The translations under genes were made by a program, and so were the position numbers. Source: Pinguiococcus pyrenoidosus (Eukaryota; Sar; Pinguiophyceae; Pinguiochrysidales; Pinguiochrysidaceae). From it: a DNA stretch of 28,758 bases. Under the pieces are notes generated by a model that was not told the DNA's origin, made no database searches, and saw only the letters and a list, made by a program, of their open reading frames with translations. The first letter of the stretch is position 1, and the number at the start of each line of letters is the position of its first letter. Shown here piece after piece: positions 9,653 to 18,837 of this stretch. Location of the stretch: NCBI GenBank assembly GCA_019677205.1, contig JAAMXY010000110.1:1-28758 (forward strand), written 5' to 3'.

Positions 9653-12600
9653 TTACTTCGCTTCGTACCACGTCTTTGCATGCTTCGCATCAACCACCAG
9701 GTCTACGGCCAGGGGCGTCAGCCCATATCCATCCCACGGAGCCTCCATGCAACGCCTCACTTCTTCGAGTGCTTCGTCCACATGATCCTCCGGCCCCTCA
9801 AGAATCACTTCGTCGTGAACCTGCAGCAGCAACCGATACCCGAGCTTCCGAAGCAGCTCCGACTGCCGGAGCCGGAGCATGGCCAGCACGACGATGTCCG
9901 CCGCGCCTCCCTGAATCGGAGTGTTGATCGCCGCTCGTTCCGCGTGGCCTCGCATTCTCGGCTCGTTGATACCCGGCAGGCTGCGGTACCTGCCCATCAG
10001 AGTCTTCGTGTAGCCCTCGTCCCTGGCGATCTCCTTGACTTTCTTCTGCCACTTGAGCACCTCCGGGCGGTCGGCATACCACGCGTCTAGAATCGCCTTC
10101 GCCTCCTCCACGGACACGTCCCAATCCTTGCTTAGGCCATGCACCGTCTTCCCGTACGCGATACTGAAGTTCAGCGTCTTGGCCTTCCTGCGCTCGGAAC
10201 CAAACACGTCTTTCAGAAGAGGCGCTGGCATCTCTCCCTTTGAGTGATCCCACTCCAGCAGCACTTCCCCGCTATCCACGGCGGCCTTCACATGCGGAAA
10301 CATCGCGGCTGCCGTGCGCGAGTGGAAGCAGCCCCCAGACGCGAACGCATCGATCATCGACTTGCATTTGGTGATGTGCGCCAGCAGGCGCAGCTCAAGC
10401 TGTCCGTAGTCGGCGACGATCAAGCGTTTCCCATCTTCTGCGCAGAACGCAGACCGGATCCGGTACTGGTCCTTCTCTAGGGCGGGCTGGTTCTGCAGAT
10501 TCGGTCGTCGGGCGGACAGCCGGCCCGTTTCCGTGTTGATGTTCATGCTGCAATGCACGCGACTGTTTGCATCCGCCAGGTTGATCAGGGGCTCGATGAA
10601 GTTGCTCAGCATCGTGTCGATGCTGGACATGCTGTGGAGCGCGTCGATGGCTTCGCACGCCTCCTTTCCGGAGCCTTCCTTGCGCGAATTGAACAAGCTG
10701 AAGGCCGCTCCGTATTCTGGCGGGTCCGCTTTCGGGTCGCCAGCCAGGGCGCGCAGCACGTCCGCGGAGACCGCGGGCCAACCACCTGTCGTGTACTTGG
10801 TCGGCGGCAGCTTCAGGCTCTGCACCTTGAACTCGAATCTCTTTTTCTTCGCTGCGGCAGCTTGTGCTTCGCTTCTTTCACTGTACAGCCGATCCACCAT
10901 GTCCGCAAAAGACTCCGAGTCCTCCGCTTCGGAGCCTTCTGCCTTGGACGACTCGGTGCTGCCGCTGCCGCTGCCGCTGCTGCCGCTGCCCAAGATCTGG
11001 TCCTCGGAGACATTCTGCAGGCCCTTCAAATACTCTAAATCAGCTTTTATCTTTGCAATCAGAACGCTTTTCTTGTCGTTGGATCGAAAAGGGATGTTGA
11101 ACTTTTTACATATCTGCTTCAACTCGGCCACCTTCTTGCTTGACAGCTTCTCCTCCCGGGACATCAAGCCCGGCATCTCTCCGCTCCCGTCCGCCCCTTC
11201 ATCGGCCGACGGCATCTCGGACGCCTTGAGAATGCGCTCGATGAGGACCGATTTTTTCCCCGAGCATTTTAGCCCCCGCTTCTTGCACAGGTCCTTCAGG
11301 TCGACGGCCTTGAGCGTGTTCAGGCGCTGCTCCAACTCCGATCCCCTGATCAACGCGCTTCCCGCCTGGACACCCTGCGCCTGCTCTTGCTGCTGCGCCT
11401 GCTGCGCCTTCACCTTGTCAATGTAGGGCTGCAAGTCCGGGTCGAGCTCGGCCTCGAAGACGCGCTCCGTGGGGAGGTACTCGGCCTTCTCGCGCGGCCC
11501 CTGCTTGGAGCTCTTCTGAGCGCCTCCGAAGAAGAACGTCTGCAGCTGCGTCGTGCTCGCCGGGTTGATGAGGGACGCCGCTGGATCAATGCTGCCGGCC
11601 CAGTCGCGGAACTTGCGGAGCGCTTCCTCCCGGTCCTCCTTCGCCTTGAGCTCAATGTGTCGGAGGTGGTTCGTGGTGTCCACGAAGATGCCTTCCCGCT
11701 CCATGTCCGTCAGCAGCTCGCCGAAAGGCACGTAGTACGTCGTGTAGAAATCCCACATCGTGCTCTTCTGTCCCGGAAGGCCAAGCGGCTCCCACGTCAT
11801 TTCCTTAAGATGCCCTTCCAGCTTCTGCCGGAGCCACCAGGTGCTCTCGGCATCGTACGAGGAGTACTTTATCCAGTCCCTCCGGAACTCGGGTTTCTCC
11901 TGCAGGTCCCGCACGTCGGGAATCTTCTTGATCTGCCCCTCCGTCCCGTCCTTCCGCAGCTGGGGTTGGCCGAAGAGCTTCTTCATGGGCTCCTTCTTGC
12001 GGTCCAGCAGAGTCTCGGTCAGCGCCTCCAAGCCGTATCCCCCTCGGCCCTTGTCCCTCCCCGAGTCCCACAGCCTCGCCATGTGCATGGTGTCGCCCCC
12101 CAAGCCCTTCGCGTTGATCCCTTCGTTGAAGAGGACATGCCGGTCGAATCCGTAGTTGTGCCACACTTTCTTGTAGCGCTCGTCCTCGAACCAGGGCTTG
12201 AAGACCTGCAGGACGTCTTTCCGGTTTGTGTCGCATTCGACCCAGAGCGCCGTGTTGGGGCCTTCGCCAAAGTCCACGTCCGGCCCGGAGAAAATCGAGA
12301 AGCAGATGACCTCTCCGTTCCCCACCGGGCCCTGGCTGCTCAGGTCGATCTCGGCCACCTCCGTATCGCACGCGTGAAACGCCTCCGGATGCGCCTCCAG
12401 CACGCGGACCACTTGCTTGGCCTTCTCCACGGTGCGCACGATGGTCACGCCCTCGAGAGGTGCGTCGTAGAGGTCCATGGACTTCGCGCGCGCCGCCACT
12501 TCGGACAGTCTCTCGGCCACATCGAAGTCCGTGGAAGTTGAGCGCGGGCTCTCTCCCGCGACGGATGGAGATCGAGCCACCGCCAGGCTGTGGTGCGGCT

Positions 12601-12745
12601 CCGTGTCACTGTGCACCCATCGGCGCGGCAGAGAGCCTCCGACGCACGACAGGCAGCTTGGGCGCCGCCTCAGCTGCTGGAGCAGCGGGCGCAGCCGCAT
12701 CCCACTGGCGAGGCTTCCGAGCACCACCGGAAGAAGCCACCGCAT
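9653..12745 (-). CDS. Organellar DNA polymerase, family A (plant/protist POP type)
   Basis: A single exon of 1030 residues. The first 45 or so residues are Arg/Leu/Ser-rich with few acids, as expected for a mitochondrial or plastid targeting peptide. A 3'-5' proofreading exonuclease follows: Exo I D127-T-E129, Exo II in WHNYGFD (N198, D201), Exo III YSSYD (D298). Two SAP-type helix-extension-helix motifs lie at about 477-511 (VDLKDLCKKRGLKCSGKKS) and 532-570 (ELKQICKKFNIPF). The family A polymerase domain has motif A ADYGQLELR (about 775), motif B with RRKAKTLNFSIAYG (about 851) and motif C LQVHDEV (about 972). All catalytic acids are present, so the enzyme should replicate and proofread organelle DNA. 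There is no helicase domain, which argues against Pol theta, and no 5' nuclease domain as in bacterial Pol I. The SAP pair between exonuclease and polymerase is unusual. Its promoter region is shared with PDS5. Confidence 0.9.
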   Translation of the reverse strand: MRWLLPVVLGSLASGMRLRPLLQQLRRRPSCLSCVGGSLPRRWVHSDTEPHHSLAVARSPSVAGESPRSTSTDFDVAERLSEVAARAKSMDLYDAPLEGVTIVRTVEKAKQVVRVLEAHPEAFHACDTEVAEIDLSSQGPVGNGEVICFSIFSGPDVDFGEGPNTALWVECDTNRKDVLQVFKPWFEDERYKKVWHNYGFDRHVLFNEGINAKGLGGDTMHMARLWDSGRDKGRGGYGLEALTETLLDRKKEPMKKLFGQPQLRKDGTEGQIKKIPDVRDLQEKPEFRRDWIKYSSYDAESTWWLRQKLEGHLKEMTWEPLGLPGQKSTMWDFYTTYYVPFGELLTDMEREGIFVDTTNHLRHIELKAKEDREEALRKFRDWAGSIDPAASLINPASTTQLQTFFFGGAQKSSKQGPREKAEYLPTERVFEAELDPDLQPYIDKVKAQQAQQQEQAQGVQAGSALIRGSELEQRLNTLKAVDLKDLCKKRGLKCSGKKSVLIERILKASEMPSADEGADGSGEMPGLMSREEKLSSKKVAELKQICKKFNIPFRSNDKKSVLIAKIKADLEYLKGLQNVSEDQILGSGSSGSGSGSTESSKAEGSEAEDSESFADMVDRLYSERSEAQAAAAKKKRFEFKVQSLKLPPTKYTTGGWPAVSADVLRALAGDPKADPPEYGAAFSLFNSRKEGSGKEACEAIDALHSMSSIDTMLSNFIEPLINLADANSRVHCSMNINTETGRLSARRPNLQNQPALEKDQYRIRSAFCAEDGKRLIVADYGQLELRLLAHITKCKSMIDAFASGGCFHSRTAAAMFPHVKAAVDSGEVLLEWDHSKGEMPAPLLKDVFGSERRKAKTLNFSIAYGKTVHGLSKDWDVSVEEAKAILDAWYADRPEVLKWQKKVKEIARDEGYTKTLMGRYRSLPGINEPRMRGHAERAAINTPIQGGAADIVVLAMLRLRQSELLRKLGYRLLLQVHDEVILEGPEDHVDEALEEVRRCMEAPWDGYGLTPLAVDLVVDAKHAKTWYEAK

Positions 12746-12877
12746 ATGAGCCTAGACGCGCGTCAGGTGCTCCACTTCTGCTCGCCTTGCCTTTGGAATC
12801 AGCATGGGCGGCAGAGGGCTGAGAGTGCTGCCGGGATCATGTGCGTGTGCGCTCCAACTGCCGCGAGGAACGCCGCT

Positions 12878-12885
12878 TTTGGCGC
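12878..12885 (+). promoter_or_regulatory. E2F-like site near POP
   Basis: TTTGGCGC, within CTTTTGGCGCGGAA, is an exact TTTSSCGC match about 133-140 bases upstream of the POP start. E2F sites work in either orientation. Confidence 0.42.
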
Positions 12886-13170
12886 GGAACGACGGCACCC
12901 ATTGAAGCGGCATATTTTAAAATTTGCAAGGTCATATGTTCTATCAATAAGTATAGTGATATTTTCAGGAATGGCGGAAACCACTTTGAAACGCTTCACC
13001 GAACATACAGATACACAGGTACAAGCAACCGCTCCACCCGGGATAGCTCCTTTGATCCACATAGCATAGTAAATATTCCTATGCAGAATCTGGAGAGCGA
13101 TGAAACATGATATACATCCAGATATCGATCCTCCAGTATAGTACCAAAGTAGAAATGCTTCCCACTTCAA

Positions 13171-13180
13171 TTTCCCGCCC
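13171..13180 (+). promoter_or_regulatory. E2F-like site upstream of PDS5
   Basis: TTTCCCGCCC, the same decamer as before the TPR gene and (inverted) before ribonucleotide reductase, lies 211-220 bases before the chosen PDS5 ATG and 19 bases before the first in-frame ATG at 13199. Confidence 0.5.
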
Positions 13181-13390
13181 TGCGAAATTCGAACTGCCTT
13201 GGCGCTTCGGATCCGCGCGTGCGTACTGGGATATCTGCTGAGCCTCGCACCGTGGACGACTGCAAGTCTTCTCAGACCTGGGAAGGAGCGCTCCGCAGCG
13301 ATACGCTTCGTTTCCGGTTGGCGAAACGTCGGACAAGGCTCCGTGGCGCCCGCGAAACTGCCAGCTTCAGGTCGGGTCCAGGATTTCGAC

Positions 13391-16300
13391 ATGCCCGGAC
13401 GACGGGGAGCTCCTCGCGCTGCAAAGGCGCGGGGCGATCAGAAGCGAAAGCGCCTCGAGGAAGCGTCAGCGGCAGAGGACGCCGATCCAGACGTCCGGGA
13501 AGCGCAGGACACGTCGCACGGCGAAGCTTCCGGCAGGAATCAAACATCGGACGACGACAGCTACCAAGATGACGCACACACGGCAGCGCCTGGATCGGAC
13601 GAAGGAGCAGCAAACACTGTAGAAGCCGAAGAAGATCGAGGAGGCGAGAATGTTGGGAAAACTTCGAAAAAGAGGCGATCAGCTGGTACCAAGCGATCGC
13701 GGCAGCGACCCCCCGAGGGCGAGCCCCTCAGCTTGGAGTTCCTCGCCGACTGCCAATCGCTGCGCGTCCCCGATCTGTTGGATCGCTTGCAGCAGGTGTT
13801 GGATCGCCTCTGCGGGATTGAGCAGGAGGACAACCACTCGAGGCTGCCGCGCGGGCTAAAGAAGGTTGCGCAGCACCTGATGACCCCCGGGCTGATCAGG
13901 CACCGGGAACGGCGAGTGCGGCTCATGGTGGCGTGCTGCCTCGCGGAAGTGCTGCGCATCTACGCCCCGGACGCCCCCTTTGAGTCGACGCAGCTTCAGA
14001 GCATCTTCGGTCTCTTCATCACGTCCCTTGGTGTCGGCCTGCCGAACATCCGCGACGCCGCCGGCGAGGCGCCGTCGCCCGCCGACCGCGCCCTGCCGGA
14101 CAAGTGCGTCCTGCACCTGCTTCGCAGCCTTGCTGAGGTGAAGAGCGCCATCATCCTCGTCGAGCTGCATCAGCAAGGAACGGCCCATGCAGAAGATCAG
14201 CTCAGACACTTCGTGGACACCCTGCTCAGCTCCGTGCGCCGCGAGCAGCCGGTCTTCGTCTTCGAGCATGTCGTGACGATCCTTGACGATTGCATTCAGG
14301 AGCTGGAGATCGTGCCCCAGCCGGTGCTGGACATCGTCTTGGCGCAGCTCCTGCCAAAAGCTCAGCAGACCAATCCAGCTGCGTACCAAGTGTCCCTGAA
14401 TCTCTGCCGCCAGTGCGCCTCGACGCTCCAGAGCCAGCTCAGCTCCTTCATCAACGGAATCCTAGAGTCTGGCTTGACGTCGGCTTCGTCGCAGAGCGAG
14501 CTCAGAGAAGATGTGCTGCCTCTGATCTACGAACTCCACAGGGCGAAGCCCGATCTTCTGCTGTACATCTTGCCGGCGCTGACCAACCAGCTGCAGACGG
14601 AAGACGACGCCGATCGAGAGCGTGTCGCCGTCGTGCTGGGCAAGCTCTACGCGTCCACGGAGGCGAACTATGGAGCCGATGCTCCACGGCTCTTCCAGGA
14701 CTTCCTCGGAAGGTTCAACGACAAGAGCGACGAGATCCGTGTCTACATGGCGAGCATCGCCACACAGATCGCTCGGGTGAAGCCCGCCGTTCGCCCTGCC
14801 GTCAACACGTGCCTGATTCAGAGGCTGCAGGACGTGAAGGCCGAGGTCCGTGTGGAGGTCGTGCAGCAGTGCACGTCGCTCGCCCTGGACAACCTGGATG
14901 CGGTGTCGTCGGAGCTGCTCAAGGCCCTGGGAGAACGACTCAAGGACAAGAAGCTCCAGGTGCGGAAAGCAGCCGTGTCCGGGCTGGCGAAGATGTACGG
15001 AAAGCATGTGAGCCGTCCCTGGGCCAGTCTCGGGCTACGGAGAAGCTCGAGCTCCAGCGGCAGCGACGGTACCAAGAGCTCCAGCTCCGATTCGTCTCCA
15101 GGGAGCCCAGGCTCGGTTGCGTGGTCGGACGTCCAGGACCTCTTCACCCAGGCCATGGACGCAGACATGGAGGAGAAGCTGGGCTGGGTGCCGGAGATGA
15201 TCCTCTGCTGCTTCTCGTATCCGGAGATGGAGATTCGCGAGCTGATTCTGCACATTTTTGACGACATCGTGCTGTGGAAGGCGGCCTCCAGTGAGGCGAG
15301 GACCGCGGGCCTCCTTCATGTCTGGTGCGGCCTGGGAAGCAAGGGCAGGATCGCCCTGCAGGAGCTGCTGAAGCACCGCGCAAGGGCGCAAACTGCGTTG
15401 AGGAACTTCTTGGACGCGCGAGAGGCATGCCGCAAGGCGTCCAAAGGGTCCCAGAAGGCTTCGCGGCCGTCTCTGAGGAAGAGCTTGCGTGCGAGCCTTG
15501 CCGATGGCAGGCGCTCCAGCACCGGGCAGCGTCTGAGCTGGATGCATCGATACTCGAAAGGCAGAGCACGCCCAAGCTCCGTGGACAACTTTGTGGACGA
15601 CGAAGAGTTCACCGCGCAGATGCAGATGGAGGTTCGGCTCATGGCCCTGGAAGAGGCGGTTCCTTCTCTCTCTGCGCAGTCGTCCGTCCTCCAGGAGCTG
15701 GGCTCCTTCCGCGACAACAAGCTGTTCGCTGCTCTGCGAGTCCTGGCTTCGGCAAGGGCACCGCGAACCGACATCACCAAAGCTCGGGACAGCGCATCGG
15801 CAATCGTGAGCGGCAAGTCCGACCTAGGCGTGTACGTGCGGAGGCTGACGCTCTGGACTGCGCAAGCTTTCATGGACGAAGGCATGGTGGAGCACTTCTT
15901 CCGGCTCTTGGGAGATGTTTTCGTCGACGAGTCGTATCACACGAACACTCGGCAGAAGCTTGTTTCGTTCATCGAAACGCTGGCCGAAGCGCAGCCGCAG
16001 GTCCTCGGGCAAAGCTTGCCGGACGTCCTAGACATCGTTGAGATCAACCAGTCGGGAACTGAGCAGAACCAGAGGTTGCTCAAGTGTTGCAGAAGGCTGG
16101 TGGAAGAGGACGTGATGCTTCCCGTCGAAGAAGAGGATGACACTCTGGACGACCTGAAGCTGCTAGTTGAGGCGCTCGTAGACGACCTGGAGGACAAGCT
16201 GAAGGGCCTTTACCAGGACGGCGGCGACTGCGGCCTGGCGAAGCAGACTGCGAAGCTGGCGGTGTCCTTGAAGGACTTCCTGTATCACCTGAGAGACTTC

Positions 16301-18619
16301 ACCGAGCACGGCGACTACGAAGAAGAGCCAAGCAGTATCCTCCAGGGCGTAGGGTCGCCTGGATCTTTCCTGAGCGTGGCTTCGGAAAGCGGGGGATCGG
16401 ACTCTGCGAAGCTAGCTACCAAACTGGAAGTCCTGGGGGTCCTCTCCCTGAGGCAACCGCACGCCTTCCGGGAAATGCGAGGAGCGATCCTCAGCTTCCT
16501 TCACGACAAGGTCCTGAACGGCAGCTCTGCTAGCCTGTCGGAAAGCGAAGACGTCGATCGCCGCGCCGAGAAGCAATCCACAGGAGCGAATGCGACAAGA
16601 TCGAGAGGTCGTGCGAGAACCAAGTCTTCCGGCGCGGCAGACGAGAGGCGCGGCCGGGACCAATGGGTTGCAGTTCAGTGCGCGGCTCTGAAGCTGCGAG
16701 CCCACGAGATCCTCGGCAGACTAGCTCTTGCTTCCGAGACTGATGACGAGGCTGCGGCAACCGAGAAGCTGCAGGAGGATGTGAGCGAGGCGCTCGCCAT
16801 GCTCTTCAACGTCCTCGCCGAGGAAGGTGATTTCGTTGGCCTGCAATGTACGAACAACTGGCAGCGCAGCAAGGTGAGGACCGTGGCAGCGTCGCTGCTG
16901 CTCAAGCTGATGCGGCATGCAGACTGCTGCAGAGCGCTGTCCGTGGAGCAGTGGCGGGAGCTCGGCTACACGATGTACGACGGTCAGCTTAGCGTGAGGA
17001 AAGCATTCTGCTCGAAGATTCGCAAGGCGGTGAAGCTTAGCGCGTCGCCGCTGCGCTTTCTCGCCTACCTGTGCCTCGGCACCTCGGAGAAAGACGAGGA
17101 TCTGCGGCGAACGATTCAGCGCATCTTCTCGGGGGCGATTCGGTTCCTCCGAAGCAACTATGAGAAGCAGATCTCGCGTGCCATGGACACGTCGGTGGCA
17201 GGGGACGACAGCATCTCGAAGTCCACGTTTCCCAGGGACGCGAGCCTCCGCCAGGACGCCGTTGAGAAGTGCAACGAGGTCGCCACGACGATGATGCCCG
17301 AGTATGTCGTGCCCTATTGCGTCCATCTGCTTGCGCACAGTCCCGTCTTCCCCTCCGACTGCGAAGACATGAAGGAGAGGGCCTTTGCGGACCACGCGAG
17401 CCACCTCAAGTTCGTCCTCCAGGCTCTCGTGGGATCCCTAGGCAAGGACGCGGACAACTTCAGCTTCCTCCTGGTCCTCATGCAAACACTAGTGCGCGAC
17501 GTTCGAGACAAGTTTCAGCCGGAAAGCACCCGCGTTAGACTGCTGGCACAGTACGGCTACACGATTCTGCGGCGAGGCATCAAGCGCCAGGAGAATCTGG
17601 CGCCTTTCACGGGCGAAGTCAGGCTTCCCATGACGCTCTACGAGCCGATCCCAGAGGGGGTTGAGGTCCCCCAAAGCATCGTGGATATGGCCGAAAGCGG
17701 CACGGTGTCTCCGGGCAGGCGTCGAAGCTCCGTCGGCGTGGGCCGGCGCAATGGCAGTCGTCGGCCAGCCTTCTCCAGCCTCTCGCCGATACCGTCCCGA
17801 AGAGGCGCGCGGAAGTCAACGTCGCAGCTGGAGGAGGCGTCGCGCATGCAGAAGGAGGCCGAGCGAGCCAGAGTGAGCGCCCAGAAGGAAGAAAGGGAGA
17901 AGCGCCGGGAGCGCCGCTCGTCATGCAGGGATAGCAGCATCGCCTCCCTGTCCACAAGCCACGGAGAGATTGAGGAAGGGCAGCAGAGCCAAGACAGAAC
18001 CGTGGAAGCCAGTCCCAGCTCTGCCAGCGGCTTCTCACCAGAAGCTCCGCCAGCTTCCCGCGCCTCTGCGGCCGCCTCTTCAAGCCCGGAGGGTAGTGGG
18101 AAGCGGAAGCGGAAGATCACCGAGGTGGGCGACGCGCAGGACGCCGACGGCACTGTTGCCCGTGCCGGAGACCACAGCATGGACTCGGTGGCATCGCCCA
18201 GCACATCTCAGACCTCCTCTCCAGACCATCCCGATCAGTCGGCCGAGGAGCAAGAGAGGGATCTGGGCCGACGCAGCGGCTCTGAGAAGCGCCAGAAGAG
18301 AGGTCGTTCCCGCAGCAGAGGAAGCGCCGTTCTTGACAACGCTTCGTCGACGTCTGACGGCCTGGACACAAGCAGAAGCAACTCCAAGAGCAGCTCCAAG
18401 ACGACAACGTCGCGTCGGCCCTTGCGAAGTCGGCTCCAGTCTGCAAATGTTTCGGAGGCCGGCGATCGCTCACCAACAAACAAGGCCAGAAAGACGCAGA
18501 GCCGAGGGCGCAAGCGGAGCTCGAAAGGCGTCGATGAGAACATGCGCAATGGTCGCGAAGGCGAGGCAACCCAAGCTCGGCGGCGTCCACGCGCACGTGC
18601 TTCGCTCGTGCGAAAGTAG
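13391..18619 (+). CDS. PDS5: Sister-chromatid cohesion protein PDS5
   Basis: A single exon of 1742 residues from the ATG at 13391; an in-frame ATG at 13199 would add 64 residues. After a charged N-terminal region (to about 110), the Pds5 HEAT-repeat body begins. Its best landmark is MVACCLAEVLRIYAPDAPF at about 179-197, nearly identical to the VACCLADIFRIYAPEAPY motif of vertebrate PDS5. Further matches are the FLGRFNDKSDEIR repeat and the VRKAAVSGLAKMYGKH repeat. PDS5 binds cohesin with WAPL, sororin-type factors and Eco1, and controls ring opening and acetylation. A Ser-rich linker lies near 550-575, and residues from about 1437 to the end are a basic, Ser/Arg/Lys-rich disordered tail with several likely nuclear localisation signals (for example KRKRK). 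It is longer than human PDS5B (about 1450), mainly through this tail. The gene converges on the PhyH gene. Confidence 0.9.
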   Translation: MPGRRGAPRAAKARGDQKRKRLEEASAAEDADPDVREAQDTSHGEASGRNQTSDDDSYQDDAHTAAPGSDEGAANTVEAEEDRGGENVGKTSKKRRSAGTKRSRQRPPEGEPLSLEFLADCQSLRVPDLLDRLQQVLDRLCGIEQEDNHSRLPRGLKKVAQHLMTPGLIRHRERRVRLMVACCLAEVLRIYAPDAPFESTQLQSIFGLFITSLGVGLPNIRDAAGEAPSPADRALPDKCVLHLLRSLAEVKSAIILVELHQQGTAHAEDQLRHFVDTLLSSVRREQPVFVFEHVVTILDDCIQELEIVPQPVLDIVLAQLLPKAQQTNPAAYQVSLNLCRQCASTLQSQLSSFINGILESGLTSASSQSELREDVLPLIYELHRAKPDLLLYILPALTNQLQTEDDADRERVAVVLGKLYASTEANYGADAPRLFQDFLGRFNDKSDEIRVYMASIATQIARVKPAVRPAVNTCLIQRLQDVKAEVRVEVVQQCTSLALDNLDAVSSELLKALGERLKDKKLQVRKAAVSGLAKMYGKHVSRPWASLGLRRSSSSSGSDGTKSSSSDSSPGSPGSVAWSDVQDLFTQAMDADMEEKLGWVPEMILCCFSYPEMEIRELILHIFDDIVLWKAASSEARTAGLLHVWCGLGSKGRIALQELLKHRARAQTALRNFLDAREACRKASKGSQKASRPSLRKSLRASLADGRRSSTGQRLSWMHRYSKGRARPSSVDNFVDDEEFTAQMQMEVRLMALEEAVPSLSAQSSVLQELGSFRDNKLFAALRVLASARAPRTDITKARDSASAIVSGKSDLGVYVRRLTLWTAQAFMDEGMVEHFFRLLGDVFVDESYHTNTRQKLVSFIETLAEAQPQVLGQSLPDVLDIVEINQSGTEQNQRLLKCCRRLVEEDVMLPVEEEDDTLDDLKLLVEALVDDLEDKLKGLYQDGGDCGLAKQTAKLAVSLKDFLYHLRDFTEHGDYEEEPSSILQGVGSPGSFLSVASESGGSDSAKLATKLEVLGVLSLRQPHAFREMRGAILSFLHDKVLNGSSASLSESEDVDRRAEKQSTGANATRSRGRARTKSSGAADERRGRDQWVAVQCAALKLRAHEILGRLALASETDDEAAATEKLQEDVSEALAMLFNVLAEEGDFVGLQCTNNWQRSKVRTVAASLLLKLMRHADCCRALSVEQWRELGYTMYDGQLSVRKAFCSKIRKAVKLSASPLRFLAYLCLGTSEKDEDLRRTIQRIFSGAIRFLRSNYEKQISRAMDTSVAGDDSISKSTFPRDASLRQDAVEKCNEVATTMMPEYVVPYCVHLLAHSPVFPSDCEDMKERAFADHASHLKFVLQALVGSLGKDADNFSFLLVLMQTLVRDVRDKFQPESTRVRLLAQYGYTILRRGIKRQENLAPFTGEVRLPMTLYEPIPEGVEVPQSIVDMAESGTVSPGRRRSSVGVGRRNGSRRPAFSSLSPIPSRRGARKSTSQLEEASRMQKEAERARVSAQKEEREKRRERRSSCRDSSIASLSTSHGEIEEGQQSQDRTVEASPSSASGFSPEAPPASRASAAASSSPEGSGKRKRKITEVGDAQDADGTVARAGDHSMDSVASPSTSQTSSPDHPDQSAEEQERDLGRRSGSEKRQKRGRSRSRGSAVLDNASSTSDGLDTSRSNSKSSSKTTTSRRPLRSRLQSANVSEAGDRSPTNKARKTQSRGRKRSSKGVDENMRNGREGEATQARRRPRARASLVRK

Positions 18620-18837
18620 CGTGTCAAGGCCCGTTCACGACCCCTGCTTGACCGAGGTCTCGAGGATGTCTGGGTGGCCTCCTCGGAGGCGAGTGAGTTT
18701 GCACAGATAGGGAGTCACTTTGAGGCGTGCTTGCTGCTTTAGAGCTAGATGCAGGCTGCGCGGCAGCTGGTTCAGATGAGGACGACTCGACAGAGAATCA
18801 AGCTTGCATTCATGATGCGCATCGCCTGCCGTCCAAG
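18620..18837. other. Convergent 3' spacer, PDS5 / PhyH
   Basis: A tail-to-tail gap of 218 bases. I see no gene, tandem repeat or clear poly(A) signal in it. Confidence 0.6.

Larger units (their letters stand above)
12746..13390. promoter_or_regulatory. Divergent promoter between POP polymerase and PDS5
   Basis: A 645-base head-to-head spacer, GC-rich next to POP and AT-rich at about 12910-13140. It holds two E2F-like sites, one near each gene. The frame of PDS5 is open upstream of its chosen ATG as far as 13199, so the last 190 bases could instead be coding. No other gene is visible. Confidence 0.55.

Noticed and set aside
9653-12745. DNA polymerase theta or bacterial Pol I as the identity of the polymerase
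   Set aside because: There is no helicase domain and no 5' nuclease domain; the targeting-like N-terminus and active exonuclease fit POP.
13199-13390. N-terminal extension of PDS5 as a targeting peptide
   Set aside because: The 64 extra residues precede a nuclear protein and lie in the probable promoter and 5' UTR; the ATG at 13391 is more plausible, although the frame is open.
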